Source: Bacteroidales bacterium
GTDB taxonomy: Bacteria; Bacteroidota; Bacteroidia; Bacteroidales; UBA932
DNA: 64,000 bases
Direction of reading: 5' to 3'
Assembly (NCBI GenBank): GCA_017479265.1
Contig: JAFVCK010000025.1
Span: forward strand, 1 to 64,000
The notes under the pieces were generated by a model. It was not told the origin of the DNA and did no database searches. It was given only the letters and a program-made list of their open reading frames with translations. This document shows positions 1 through 8,663 of this stretch, piece by piece. Both the position numbers and the translations under genes were made by a program. Position 1 is the first letter of the stretch; every line of letters begins with the position of its first letter.

Positions 1-20
1 ATCTTTTCAATGATCTCTCT

Positions 21-52
21 TAAAAAATCCCGCCTTTCTTTCAAGCGGGATT
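21..52 (-). terminator. Stem-loop with T-run at the very start of a leftward transcript
   Basis: Arms AATCCCGC (26-33) and GCGGGATT (45-52) form an 8-bp stem with an 11-base loop. Read on the minus strand the stem is followed by a run of six T, the layout of an intrinsic terminator. It would stop readthrough from the glucan operon, but it also lies just past the promoter at 54-84, so transcripts from that promoter begin in or next to the hairpin. It may therefore act as an attenuator, a 5-prime stability structure, or a short RNA. Confidence 0.55.
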
Positions 53-53
53 G

Positions 54-84
54 CAAAGGTACGCACTTTTTTTGAACTACCAAA
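54..84 (-). promoter_or_regulatory. Bacteroidota-type promoter reading out of the window to the left
   Basis: On the minus strand TTTG (84-81), a 19-base spacer and TACCTTTG (61-54) match the Bacteroidota primary sigma consensus TTTG / TAnnTTTG exactly. Transcription should start near position 47 and proceed leftward into a gene outside the window. It lies downstream of the GH144 gene that ends at 173, so it serves the next unit rather than the glucan operon. Confidence 0.75.
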
Positions 85-172
85 CTTTTTTGCAAAAATT
101 TTTCAAAAAATTCCACCTAAAAGGGTTTAAAGGCCGTTTTTACCCCAATAATACGCCCAAAGGGAGAGCCTG

Positions 173-1819
173 TCAGTACTCAAAACCGAGTTTCTCCAGC
201 CCGGCTCTCACATCGGCATCCTTCATGAACAGATTCCAAAGCAGCCCGCTGCGCGAATTCTCTATCATCACGACTATGGGTCCCTGGTCAATCGCAATGT
301 ACGAAGAAGCGAACCAGTTCGAATCGAGATTGAAAGAATCATAGAATCCGTACTCGCCCCACAGCTTGTCGCCATATATATAATAGAATGTCTCCAGCGC
401 CGCCATGCTCTCCTTCGGAGTATAAGGCATGGAGGCAAGGGCGGCCGTAGGGGCTATGGTGCCGGTATCGTTGGTAGGCGACGACGCGGTATAGCCCTTG
501 GGATAGTCGCTGGCGGTAAGTCCCCAGCAGGCAGGACCATATCCGGAATGCGAACCGGGATTGTCGGCGCAATAGGCATGATTGATACGCGCATGGGCCA
601 CATTCTGCTCCCAATAGGAAGCGTAGCCGTCGGAAAGGTTGCGGGGGTCCAGGCCCATGAAAGAGTAATGTGCAAAGAACATGGGACCGCCTTTGTCATA
701 TCCAAGAGGAAGGGTTATGTCATAGAAGCTCCGGCCGCAGCGTATAACGCCATCCGAGGCCCAGCCCTTGTGATATACCGAAGGCTCAACAGGATGGGTA
801 GGCGAAGATGCGGCAAGCACATATACCAGAAGGGCCTCGTTCCAGCCTTTTATCTGCATGTTGATGGCCCACTCCTTGTCGGGCGACCAGTGCCAGTACA
901 GCACATCCTCCCCTCTTGTGAACCAGTCCCACTCCACATCCTTCCACAACTGTTCTATGCCGGAGGCGATGTCGGCCTCGGATATCCTGTCGAAATACTG
1001 CCTTGCAGCCAGCAGTCCCTCCATAAGAAAGGCCGTCTCTACAAGGTCCGCTCCGTTGTCCTTGGAGCTGAAGGGCAGGGCCTTGCCGCTCTGTCCGTCC
1101 ATCCAGTGAGGGAAAGCCCCATGGAAACGGTCAGCCTTTTCAGAAAGGAAAGACACAATCCTACGCATCCTCTCGGCACCTTCGGAACGGGTGATGAACC
1201 CCCTTTCTATACCCACAGGAACGGCCATTATCCCGAATCCGGAGCCGCCGGCAGTGACAGTGTTCCCTGAGCCCAAGCGCTCCCTCGCAAGCCCGCTCTC
1301 CGGATGGGCATAATCCCAAAAATAGCGGAAAGTCCTCTCCTGCACAAGGTCCAACAGCGCATCCGAGGATATCTTCGGGAACTTGTCCGAAGGATCGTAA
1401 ACAGTTGAGAATGAGACGGAAAAATCATCCAGAAGTTTGATACCCAACTGAGCGCCGGCCGAAATGGAAAGCGTGTATCCGGTGGAATGTTCCAGGGCAT
1501 TCTCAGGCGACAAGCGCAGGACATTGCCCCCTGACGAAGGCATTACTTTCACTCCTCCCCCCGAAAAAGAGACCTTTTCACTCATGAATTTCCCGGCATC
1601 AATGTCGCTGGAAAACTCTATTTCGATAATTGCGCCTTCGATAGGGACATCAACTACAAGGCCGGAAGCGCCGAGCCTCCTGCCGTCCACCAGGCATCCT
1701 GACACCAGGGCCTTTGGAACTGCAGCAGGGTCGGACGACTCCCCTCCCGGAGTCACGGAAGGCTCAGGCCTGCAGCAAATGCACAGGCACAGGAGCAGCA
1801 AATACAGCAATCTTTTCAT
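173..1819 (-). CDS. GH144 endo-beta-1,2-glucanase-like lipoprotein with Ig-like N-terminal domain
   Basis: Predicted secreted glucanase of 548 residues. The start at 1819 (MKRLLYLLLL) is preferred over an upstream ATG at 1885 because it begins directly with a Cys-rich lipoprotein-like signal peptide. Residues about 40-145 look like a bacterial Ig-like domain of the Big_5 type. Residues about 150-548 match the glycoamylase-like/GH144 family, with GGSGFGIMA, DLVETAFLMEGLL and YWHWSPDKEW segments shared with the GH144 protein at 7359-8663. GH144 members characterised elsewhere are endo-beta-1,2-glucanases that release short sophoro-oligosaccharides. It is the last gene of the leftward operon, separated from the LamG gene by a stem-loop, so it may be expressed at a lower level. 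Family confidence is high. Substrate is inferred from family and from the GH3 partner. Confidence 0.85.
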   Translation of the reverse strand: MKRLLYLLLLCLCICCRPEPSVTPGGESSDPAAVPKALVSGCLVDGRRLGASGLVVDVPIEGAIIEIEFSSDIDAGKFMSEKVSFSGGGVKVMPSSGGNVLRLSPENALEHSTGYTLSISAGAQLGIKLLDDFSVSFSTVYDPSDKFPKISSDALLDLVQERTFRYFWDYAHPESGLARERLGSGNTVTAGGSGFGIMAVPVGIERGFITRSEGAERMRRIVSFLSEKADRFHGAFPHWMDGQSGKALPFSSKDNGADLVETAFLMEGLLAARQYFDRISEADIASGIEQLWKDVEWDWFTRGEDVLYWHWSPDKEWAINMQIKGWNEALLVYVLAASSPTHPVEPSVYHKGWASDGVIRCGRSFYDITLPLGYDKGGPMFFAHYSFMGLDPRNLSDGYASYWEQNVAHARINHAYCADNPGSHSGYGPACWGLTASDYPKGYTASSPTNDTGTIAPTAALASMPYTPKESMAALETFYYIYGDKLWGEYGFYDSFNLDSNWFASSYIAIDQGPIVVMIENSRSGLLWNLFMKDADVRAGLEKLGFEY

Positions 1820-1892
1820 ATAGTAAATGTTCCATAAGCAGTTGTTTCGAAAGCGCAATATAGCAATTTTGCAGGAATCTCCCAAAAGAAAT

Positions 1893-1920
1893 GGCCCGCA
1901 CCTTTATACCGGTGCAGGCC
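1893..1920 (-). terminator. Intra-operon stem-loop between LamG lipoprotein and GH144 genes
   Basis: Arms GGCCCGCACC (1893-1902) and GGTGCAGGCC (1911-1920) give a 10-bp stem with one G-T wobble and an 8-base loop. On the minus strand it is followed by ATTTCTTTT. It sits 23 bases after the stop of the LamG gene, so it could be a leaky terminator or an mRNA-processing or stabilising element. Confidence 0.5.
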
Positions 1921-1942
1921 ACATAGAGATATCAATCCGGGA

Positions 1943-2812
1943 TTACTCGTCCAGGTTTGCTACTTCACCCTGATAGAGGGTCTTGGCCTCGTCCTTGGTG
2001 AGGGCCTTGTCGTAGATACGGAGTTCATCCATCTCGCCGAGGAAGTCACCCATCCACTCGTCGGTTGCGCCGCCGATAACCTTGTTCTGCCATGCACCGA
2101 TGATGAACTGGGTTGTGGTGGTCAGGTCGAGGTTGCCATCAGGAACTGCTTCCTCGCCGACGCCGAATGTGCAGGCAATCTGGTCTTCAGGAGTCACGTC
2201 AGCACCGTTCAGATATACATGGAACTCTGACTTGGCTGCATCGTAGGTGTAGATGATGTGGTTCCAACGGTTGCCGGTCACACCGAGCTTGGCATCGCCG
2301 TCGGTCTTCCAGAAGTCGCGGCCCTCGATGCACTGGCCAAATACCTTGGGAGTGAGGAGGTCTGAAGGATTCTCCTCGTCGCCCTTGCGGTCGATGGACA
2401 TTGCGAAGTTGCCCCAGAAAGCGTCGGGTGCTACGAACTCGAAGAAGCAGGGAACGGGAGCCTGGGAAGTAGGGATGGGAGCCTGCTTGAGCCACATTGC
2501 AATGGTGATGCTGGTAGCGCTCTTGAGCTTGCTGTCAGCGGGAACGTCGTAAAGAAGAACGCCGCCTGCTATGCCCTTGAGAGCCTTGCCGTTACGCTTT
2601 GCAGTGTACTCTGCTTTCTCCTGCTTGGGCTTCAGACCTGCTACCTGGTCCTCGGCATTGCCTTCGAAATTGAAGTGGGCGATGAGAGCGTCCTTGGCAA
2701 CTGTAATTTCAGTCTTGCCGCTCTTGTCGTCGGTCTGGCCGTTGTCCTTCTTGCAAGAAGAGAAAGACACCAATGCTGCAGCTATAGCTGCGAACATGAG
2801 AACTTTTTTCAT
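1943..2812 (-). CDS. LamG/concanavalin A-like surface lipoprotein of the glucan locus
   Basis: Lipoprotein of 289 residues with a signal peptide ending at Cys20, followed by KKDNGQTDDK, an acidic stretch like the surface-export signals of Bacteroidota lipoproteins. Residues about 40-285 resemble a LamG/laminin-G_3 concanavalin A-like fold: HFNFEGNAEDQ near the start, SITIAMWLK in the middle, and the typical closing segment GEMDELRIYDKALTKDEA. No catalytic residues of a glycosidase are evident. It follows SusD after 44 bases, where other loci encode a surface glycan-binding protein (SusE/F or SGBP), so a glycan-binding role at the cell surface is the likely one (inference). Confidence 0.75.
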   Translation of the reverse strand: MKKVLMFAAIAAALVSFSSCKKDNGQTDDKSGKTEITVAKDALIAHFNFEGNAEDQVAGLKPKQEKAEYTAKRNGKALKGIAGGVLLYDVPADSKLKSATSITIAMWLKQAPIPTSQAPVPCFFEFVAPDAFWGNFAMSIDRKGDEENPSDLLTPKVFGQCIEGRDFWKTDGDAKLGVTGNRWNHIIYTYDAAKSEFHVYLNGADVTPEDQIACTFGVGEEAVPDGNLDLTTTTQFIIGAWQNKVIGGATDEWMGDFLGEMDELRIYDKALTKDEAKTLYQGEVANLDE

Positions 2813-2856
2813 AATGTTTTGATTTTTAGTTAATTAATAATTTTTAAGTTTATGTT

Positions 2857-4356
2857 TTAGTATGTATATCCGGTAGTCGCGGGAAGATTGGGATTGAGCT
2901 GGCGCTGAGATGAAGGTATGGGGAACACTTCGTTCTTGCCGGCCTTGAATCCAAGAGGTCCGAGGACTTCTGCTGCCTTGCCCCAACGCACCAGGTCGAA
3001 GAAACGGTTCTCCTCCATGGCCAGCTCGGCGCGGCGCTCTTCATAGATATTGTCCAAGGTGGCAGACACGGTTCCGAGTCCTGCACGCGTCCTTACCTCG
3101 TTCAAGGCATCGTCGGCGGACTTGCCGGACTTTGCACCTACGGGAGCGGAATTGCCGAGGGCCTCTGCATATATCAGAAGTATGTCGGCATAGCGGATGA
3201 CGCGGACATTGTGTTCCAGACCATAGCTGTTGTTGCCCATGATATTGTAGCGGGAAGGAGTATATACCTTGCCGTTGTAATAAGGATTGGCGCACTTGTC
3301 CAGGATTGCATCACCCTCGGGAGTAACTGTCCCCCTTTCAAGTATGGTGGTGGCGTAGCGTATCTCGTCTCCCCTGTCCTTTAGGAACTTGACAAGTGAA
3401 GAGCTGGGCACGTTGAATCCCCATCCCTGCATGTTGGAGGGCTGGTTCTGGCGAGGTCCCTGCACATAAGAATAGGATGTGGCGGGCACCGCTCCGGCTG
3501 TCTGGCCGAGGCAGGTACTCTGTATCTCCATAAGGGATTCGGAAGAATTCTCACCCTCTACGGCGAACACCTGACGGAAGTCGGGAAGAAGGGAGAAGCG
3601 CTCGCAGGCGATAATCTCGTCGGCCTGGGCGGCAGCCTCGTTCCAATCTTTGTTATAGAGGGCGACCTTGGCCTTGAGAGCCCTTGCTGTATATACATCG
3701 TAGCGGCCGTCATAACCATCCCATTTCTCGGGAAGGGCGGCGATAGCAGCGTCAAGGTCCTGATAGATAAACTTATATATCTCCTCGACGGAAGACACCT
3801 TCATGGCGGCAAGTTCCTCCGAGCTCATGGTGCCCTTGATGACAGGAACGGTACCGAACAGACGGACCAGGTTGAAATAGGCGTATGCCCTTATGACAAA
3901 GGCCTCACCCTTGCACTTGGCGGCGTATGCGAGGTCGTCCTCGTTCTGCAGCGATGAGGTGAAACGGTCCATGGCTTCGATGGCATAGTTGGCCGCCGAG
4001 ACAATGTCGAAAAACTTGATCCATACCGTATTGATATGCGGATTGGTAGGGGTGAAACGGAATTCGTCGATTTCCTTGATATCAGGTCCGTCGGCAGATT
4101 CGCTGCCCTTCTCCGCGTCATCCGATATTATCTCATTGAGAGTCAGATAACTGAGGGAAATTCCTTCGTTGCTCTGGAAAGAGCTCCACCTCATGGCGGC
4201 GTAGGCTGCGCTGACGGGCTGGAAAATGTTCTGCGAATTGGAATAGTCCATTCCGGAGGTAGGCACGGTTGCCTCCTTGCGGATATCGAGGAAGCCCGAG
4301 CATGCTGAAAGCATCAGGGTCGCTGCAAGCAGTATGTATGCGTATATCTTTTTCAT
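2857..4356 (-). CDS. SusD/RagB-family nutrient-binding outer membrane lipoprotein
   Basis: Surface lipoprotein of 499 residues that caps the SusC channel and helps deliver glycan. The signal peptide MKKIYAYILLAATLMLSAC ends at Cys19, followed by SGFLDIR, the usual SusD start. The C-terminal region carries the family signature EERRAELAMEENRFFDLVRWG. Two in-frame ATGs exist, at 4362 and 4356. An AGGAGG lies 8 bases before the one at 4356 but only 2 bases before the other, so 4356 is chosen. Such a purine-rich site is uncommon in this group. The gene lies 6-12 bases after SusC and is co-transcribed with it. Confidence 0.93.
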   Translation of the reverse strand: MKKIYAYILLAATLMLSACSGFLDIRKEATVPTSGMDYSNSQNIFQPVSAAYAAMRWSSFQSNEGISLSYLTLNEIISDDAEKGSESADGPDIKEIDEFRFTPTNPHINTVWIKFFDIVSAANYAIEAMDRFTSSLQNEDDLAYAAKCKGEAFVIRAYAYFNLVRLFGTVPVIKGTMSSEELAAMKVSSVEEIYKFIYQDLDAAIAALPEKWDGYDGRYDVYTARALKAKVALYNKDWNEAAAQADEIIACERFSLLPDFRQVFAVEGENSSESLMEIQSTCLGQTAGAVPATSYSYVQGPRQNQPSNMQGWGFNVPSSSLVKFLKDRGDEIRYATTILERGTVTPEGDAILDKCANPYYNGKVYTPSRYNIMGNNSYGLEHNVRVIRYADILLIYAEALGNSAPVGAKSGKSADDALNEVRTRAGLGTVSATLDNIYEERRAELAMEENRFFDLVRWGKAAEVLGPLGFKAGKNEVFPIPSSQRQLNPNLPATTGYTY

Positions 4357-4368
4357 ATTCATTTCCTC

Positions 4369-7350
4369 CTAAAAACCTATGTTTACACCGAGGGTATAGA
4401 TGGACTGCATCGGATATACGGAAGCTCCGTCGATGCCGGTCTCGATGGGAGAACCGCCGATTTCAGTTGTAAAGCCGTTGTATCCGAACAGGCTCAAAGG
4501 CCTCTGCGCGGAGAGATATGCCCTGATACGGCCACGTCCGAAGACATTCTTGAAGGTATATCCTATCTGGACGTTCTGGATGCGGAACATGGAGGCATCC
4601 TCAACGAAGAAGCTGTTGGACTGGGCTATGAAACTCGAAGTCAACGCCGCGGGCGAAGGGTAGGTATGGCTCTTTGCATCCTCCCTCCAGGCATTCTTGT
4701 AGAAGTCGAGGTCATAGTTGCCGTCGGCGAATACCTGCTTGTTCATCCTCTTGGAATTCAGTATCTTGTTGCCTATGTTGGCGCTCATGACCATGGAGAA
4801 GTCAAGGTTCTTCCAGTTCAAGCCCACACTCAGGCCGAGGGTCACCCAAGGGATAGGAGAGCCGAGGAAGGTCCTGTCGGCCTCGGTTATGGAACCGTCG
4901 CCGTTGACATCCTTGTACTTGAAGAAGCCGGCATCCTTGACGCTCTGGGTGACAGGGTCCTTTAGAGCGGCTGTCTCGGACGCATACACATCCTCCACAA
5001 TGTATCCCCAGAACGCTCCAATGGGATATCCTACCTGCGTGAGGGTGGAATATGCACCGTTTACCATGGCTCCGGGAATGTTGTCCCTGCCCTCGAGGGC
5101 GAGAACCTTGTTCCTGTTGAAGGTGGCGTTAAGGCCAACGTTGTAACTGAAGTCCTTGCCGATTTCGTCAGCCCATTTGAGGGACATTTCGACACCGGCG
5201 TTGAGCACCTTTCCATTGTTGGCAAGCAGGTCGCTGACACCGCCGCCCACAGATATAGGAGCCCTGAAAACTACCTTGTCGGTAACGCGGTAATAAAGGT
5301 CCAGTTCACCGCTGAGACGGTTGCCGAGGAAGGCGAAGTCTGCACCGAGGTTGGCCTCAGTGACTACCTCCCACCTCAGGTAATTCTGATAAACGGTCTG
5401 TGCGCCGACTCCGTCATACAGGGTGCCGCCGAATGCAGTGGAAGCTGCAACTCCTGTGGCTCCCACGATATTGATGTCGTTGGCGGGCACATTGTCATTT
5501 CCGAGCATTCCCCAGCTGGCGCGTACCTTCAGGAAGTCGAACACTCTCTGGTTCTTCATGAAGTCCTCGTCGGAAATGTTCCAGCCAAGTCCTATGGAAG
5601 GGAATATGCCCCACTTCTGCTGATACTTGGAGCTGCCGTCCGCACGGAGGGTGAAGGTTGCAAGGTATTTGTCCTTGTAGTTGTAAGTACCTCTGGTAAA
5701 GAAGGAAAGGCCGTTGTAACGGTCAGCCCCGTCGGTGGTGTTGAGGTTCTTGTAGGAACCGTTCACCAGATACCTGGACTGGCTGTCGTAATTGGGCACG
5801 TTGTAGGCCTTGCCGGTGAGCCATGAAGAGTACTGCATCCTCGTGGACTGGCCGAGCATCACGGAGAAGGAATGTGCTCCTATGGTGTCGCTGTAGGTGA
5901 GGGTGTTGTCAATGATATGGTACTGGCTGTAACCGTTGGTCTTTTCCAGGGAAGACTGCTGCACGCCCTGGGCACCGCCCACATTGTATTCGGGAGTGTA
6001 GTTCTGCCTGTCATAGTAGTAGAAGTCAAGATTGTAGGAAGTCTTGAACTTGAGTTTCTCAGGGATTATGGTAGCCTCGGCGTATGCGGAGAACACTTCC
6101 TTGATGCTGCTCTCGGTATTGTTGTAATAATAGGCTGCGGCTGCGGGGTTGCCGTAGGAATTGCCGAAGCCGTAGAGCTGGGGAGCGTCGAAAGCCTGGG
6201 GATATGCGGAGGTATTGGCATCGTTCCAGACATTGTACACGGGAGGGTTCACGAAAGCTTGGTAGTAAACGCCGGAATTGGGGTTCTTCCTGCCGGTGCG
6301 GGAAAGCACGGTGTTGAATCCCACCTTCAGCCATGAAGTCATGGTCTGGTCAAGGCGGGCACGCAGGTTGAAACGGTTGTAGTCGTTGTCCACGAACTGC
6401 ATGATGCCGTCCTGGTAGTAGTAGCTGATACCCACGGAGTAGTTGGTCTTCTCATTGCCGCCTGAAAGGTCGAGGGCATGGGAATGGGTGAGGGCCGGAG
6501 AAACCAGCACCGAATACCAGTCGGTGTCGCCGGGATAGTCGGAAGGGCTCAGGCTGCTGCCGGTGGCAAGGTTGCGCATCTCGATGTACTGGGCCTTGTT
6601 GGCAAGTTTCATGATGTTGGTAGGAACCTGCACGCCGACATATCCGTCGTAGCTGATACGGGCGTGGCCCATTTCACCCTTCTTGGTGGTGACGATGATG
6701 ACTCCGTTGGCGGCACGCACGCCGTAGATGGCTGATGCGGAAGCATCCTTGAGAACTGTCAGGGACTCGATGTCGTTGTTGGACAGGAAGTCGATGTTGT
6801 CAAGGAAAACGCCGTCCACCACATAGAGTGGATTGGCATAGTCGCCTATGGAACCGACTCCGCGGATTTTCACTGAAGGGCCCGCACCCGGAGCTCCGCT
6901 CTGGGTAATCTGGACACCGCTCACCATGCCCTGGAGTGCGGACATGGGGTTGGCCGCGGCCTGCTTGGAGAGCTGGTCGCCCTTGATGTTGACAATCGGA
7001 GCGGTGAGGTCCTTGGACTTCTGGGTGCCATAACCCACCACCACGACCTCTTCCATCATGAGGGCGTCGGTCTGCAGGGAGATGTTGATGTTCTCGCGTC
7101 CTGCAACGGCTACGCTCTGCTCGAGGAATCCTATGTAGGATACCAGCAGGGTGGCATCGCCGGGAACCTTTATGGAGTAGGTGCCGTCAACTTCCGTCAT
7201 GGTGCCGTTGGAAGTGCCCTGCTGCATGATGAAAGCACCTGCAAGGGGCTCTCCGGCATCGTCGGACACCGTTCCGGTCACAGTGATAGTCTGGGCCCAA
7301 AGGACATTGCCGAGGACTGCCAGAGTGAGTGTAATCAGAAATTTTCTCAT
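4369..7350 (-). CDS. SusC/RagA-family TonB-linked outer membrane transporter
   Basis: TonB-dependent channel of 993 residues for oligosaccharide import across the outer membrane. A signal peptide of about 19 residues (ending LWAQ) precedes a carboxypeptidase-regulatory-like domain (about 22-98, TVSDDAGEPLAGA), the conserved EEVVVVGYGTQ segment, a plug domain with IRGVGSI and PLYVVDGVF, and a beta-barrel running to the C-terminus (VNIGF). SusC-specific wording such as LKDASASAIYGVRAANGVI is present. It stands directly between the GH144 gene (8 bases upstream) and SusD. With GH144 and GH3 enzymes around it, its cargo is probably beta-1,2-gluco-oligosaccharides (inference). Confidence 0.95.
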   Translation of the reverse strand: MRKFLITLTLAVLGNVLWAQTITVTGTVSDDAGEPLAGAFIMQQGTSNGTMTEVDGTYSIKVPGDATLLVSYIGFLEQSVAVAGRENINISLQTDALMMEEVVVVGYGTQKSKDLTAPIVNIKGDQLSKQAAANPMSALQGMVSGVQITQSGAPGAGPSVKIRGVGSIGDYANPLYVVDGVFLDNIDFLSNNDIESLTVLKDASASAIYGVRAANGVIIVTTKKGEMGHARISYDGYVGVQVPTNIMKLANKAQYIEMRNLATGSSLSPSDYPGDTDWYSVLVSPALTHSHALDLSGGNEKTNYSVGISYYYQDGIMQFVDNDYNRFNLRARLDQTMTSWLKVGFNTVLSRTGRKNPNSGVYYQAFVNPPVYNVWNDANTSAYPQAFDAPQLYGFGNSYGNPAAAAYYYNNTESSIKEVFSAYAEATIIPEKLKFKTSYNLDFYYYDRQNYTPEYNVGGAQGVQQSSLEKTNGYSQYHIIDNTLTYSDTIGAHSFSVMLGQSTRMQYSSWLTGKAYNVPNYDSQSRYLVNGSYKNLNTTDGADRYNGLSFFTRGTYNYKDKYLATFTLRADGSSKYQQKWGIFPSIGLGWNISDEDFMKNQRVFDFLKVRASWGMLGNDNVPANDINIVGATGVAASTAFGGTLYDGVGAQTVYQNYLRWEVVTEANLGADFAFLGNRLSGELDLYYRVTDKVVFRAPISVGGGVSDLLANNGKVLNAGVEMSLKWADEIGKDFSYNVGLNATFNRNKVLALEGRDNIPGAMVNGAYSTLTQVGYPIGAFWGYIVEDVYASETAALKDPVTQSVKDAGFFKYKDVNGDGSITEADRTFLGSPIPWVTLGLSVGLNWKNLDFSMVMSANIGNKILNSKRMNKQVFADGNYDLDFYKNAWREDAKSHTYPSPAALTSSFIAQSNSFFVEDASMFRIQNVQIGYTFKNVFGRGRIRAYLSAQRPLSLFGYNGFTTEIGGSPIETGIDGASVYPMQSIYTLGVNIGF

Positions 7351-7358
7351 TTGAAAAA

Positions 7359-8663
7359 CTATTGGTTATTGTAGTTGAATCCGAGTTTGTCAAGACCGGC
7401 CTTGACCTCGGGGCAGCTCATGAAGAGTTCCCACAGAAGGCCGCTCCTGTAGTTTTCTATCATCACGGCCTCGGGGCCCTGGTCTATGGCCAGATAATGG
7501 TCCAGGACTGCGGGAGAGGCCGCCTCGTTGTATGCATCGTAGAATCCGTACGGCCCGAAGGCATCGTGGTCGTACAGATAGCGCACGACCTGCATGGACT
7601 CCTTGGGGGTATATGGTATGGAACTGATTGCGGCAGTGGGAGATACGGTGCCGTTCTCCTCCTGTGTCCCGGGATTGTGGGAGGTATATCCGAACTGATA
7701 GTCGTCCGAAGAAGTGAAGCCCCAGAGGTTCTCTCCCAGACCCTTGTTGCCACGGGGATTGGCCTTGGCATATTCGTAATGGATGAGGCTGTGGGCCTTG
7801 TTGCGCTCGAAATAGTTGCAGTATCCGTCTTCGAGGCCTCGGGGGTCCAGGCCCAAGTAGGAATAATGGCTGAAGAAGAGAGGGCCGCCGTAGAGTTCCA
7901 TTCCAAGAGGCAGGGTGATTCCGAAATACTCCTTGCCGTTATAGTAATAGTCCGAAGTCTTGTAGGAGGTTTCGTAGCACTCGCGGGATATGGGCCAGGT
8001 CGGGGACGAGGCGGCAAGGACATAGGTTATGAGGGTCTCGTCGTAGCCGCTGATGCGGTGGTTCATCTTCCACTCCCAGTTCTTGGACCAGTGCCAGTAG
8101 AGGGAATCGGTGCCGCGGGTGTACCAGGACCATTCCACATCCTTCCACAGAGCGTCCATACGGTCCGAAAGGGCCGCGCTGCCCTCGGGCATGCCGCCGC
8201 GCCTGAGCCACTGACGGGCAGCCAGGAGGCCCTGCACCATGAAAGCGGTCTCGACAAGGTCGCCCCCGTCATCGAACTCGCTGAAAGAGAAGGTCTTTTC
8301 GCTGTCGGCATCATACCAGTGGGCCCAGGCTCCGTGGAACCTTTCAGCCCTCTCGAGGAAGGAAGTAATCCTGCCGAGGCGCTCCACTCCCTCTTCCTTG
8401 GAAAAGTATCCCCTTTCGGCTCCGGCCACTATGGCCATGACTCCGAATCCGGAGCCGCCGACGGTGACTATATTGCCGTTGCTGTCGTTGTTGCGCTCGC
8501 GGGCCATTCCTGTGGAAGGGTCGGCGAAATCGGTGAAATACCGTATTGTATAGCGCTCCACCGTATCAAGAAGGGCATCGTCGCTCAAATGGGCGCTGCG
8601 GCTGCGTGTGCCGCAACTGACCATGGCAAATGCCAGAGATGTCAGTATCAATAACTTTTTCAT
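7359..8663 (-). CDS. GH144 endo-beta-1,2-glucanase-like lipoprotein
   Basis: Lipoprotein of 434 residues with a signal peptide ending at Cys17 (AFAMVSC). The catalytic region starts at about residue 28 and contains GGSGFGVMAIVAGAERG, GGDLVETAFMVQGLLAARQ and LYWHWSKNWEWKMN, closely matching the last gene of the operon but lacking its Ig-like domain. GH144 enzymes cleave beta-1,2-glucans internally. The ATG overlaps the stop of the upstream GH3 gene by one base (TAATG), a sign of translational coupling, and SusC follows after 8 bases. Having two GH144 proteins in one locus suggests different cellular locations or product preferences. Confidence 0.88.
   Translation of the reverse strand: MKKLLILTSLAFAMVSCGTRSRSAHLSDDALLDTVERYTIRYFTDFADPSTGMARERNNDSNGNIVTVGGSGFGVMAIVAGAERGYFSKEEGVERLGRITSFLERAERFHGAWAHWYDADSEKTFSFSEFDDGGDLVETAFMVQGLLAARQWLRRGGMPEGSAALSDRMDALWKDVEWSWYTRGTDSLYWHWSKNWEWKMNHRISGYDETLITYVLAASSPTWPISRECYETSYKTSDYYYNGKEYFGITLPLGMELYGGPLFFSHYSYLGLDPRGLEDGYCNYFERNKAHSLIHYEYAKANPRGNKGLGENLWGFTSSDDYQFGYTSHNPGTQEENGTVSPTAAISSIPYTPKESMQVVRYLYDHDAFGPYGFYDAYNEAASPAVLDHYLAIDQGPEAVMIENYRSGLLWELFMSCPEVKAGLDKLGFNYNNQ

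Noticed and set aside
7362..8654. Plus-strand open frame (430 codons) opposite the second GH144 gene
   Set aside because: Mirror frame of a gene with signal peptide and family motifs; low-complexity Gly/Val composition.
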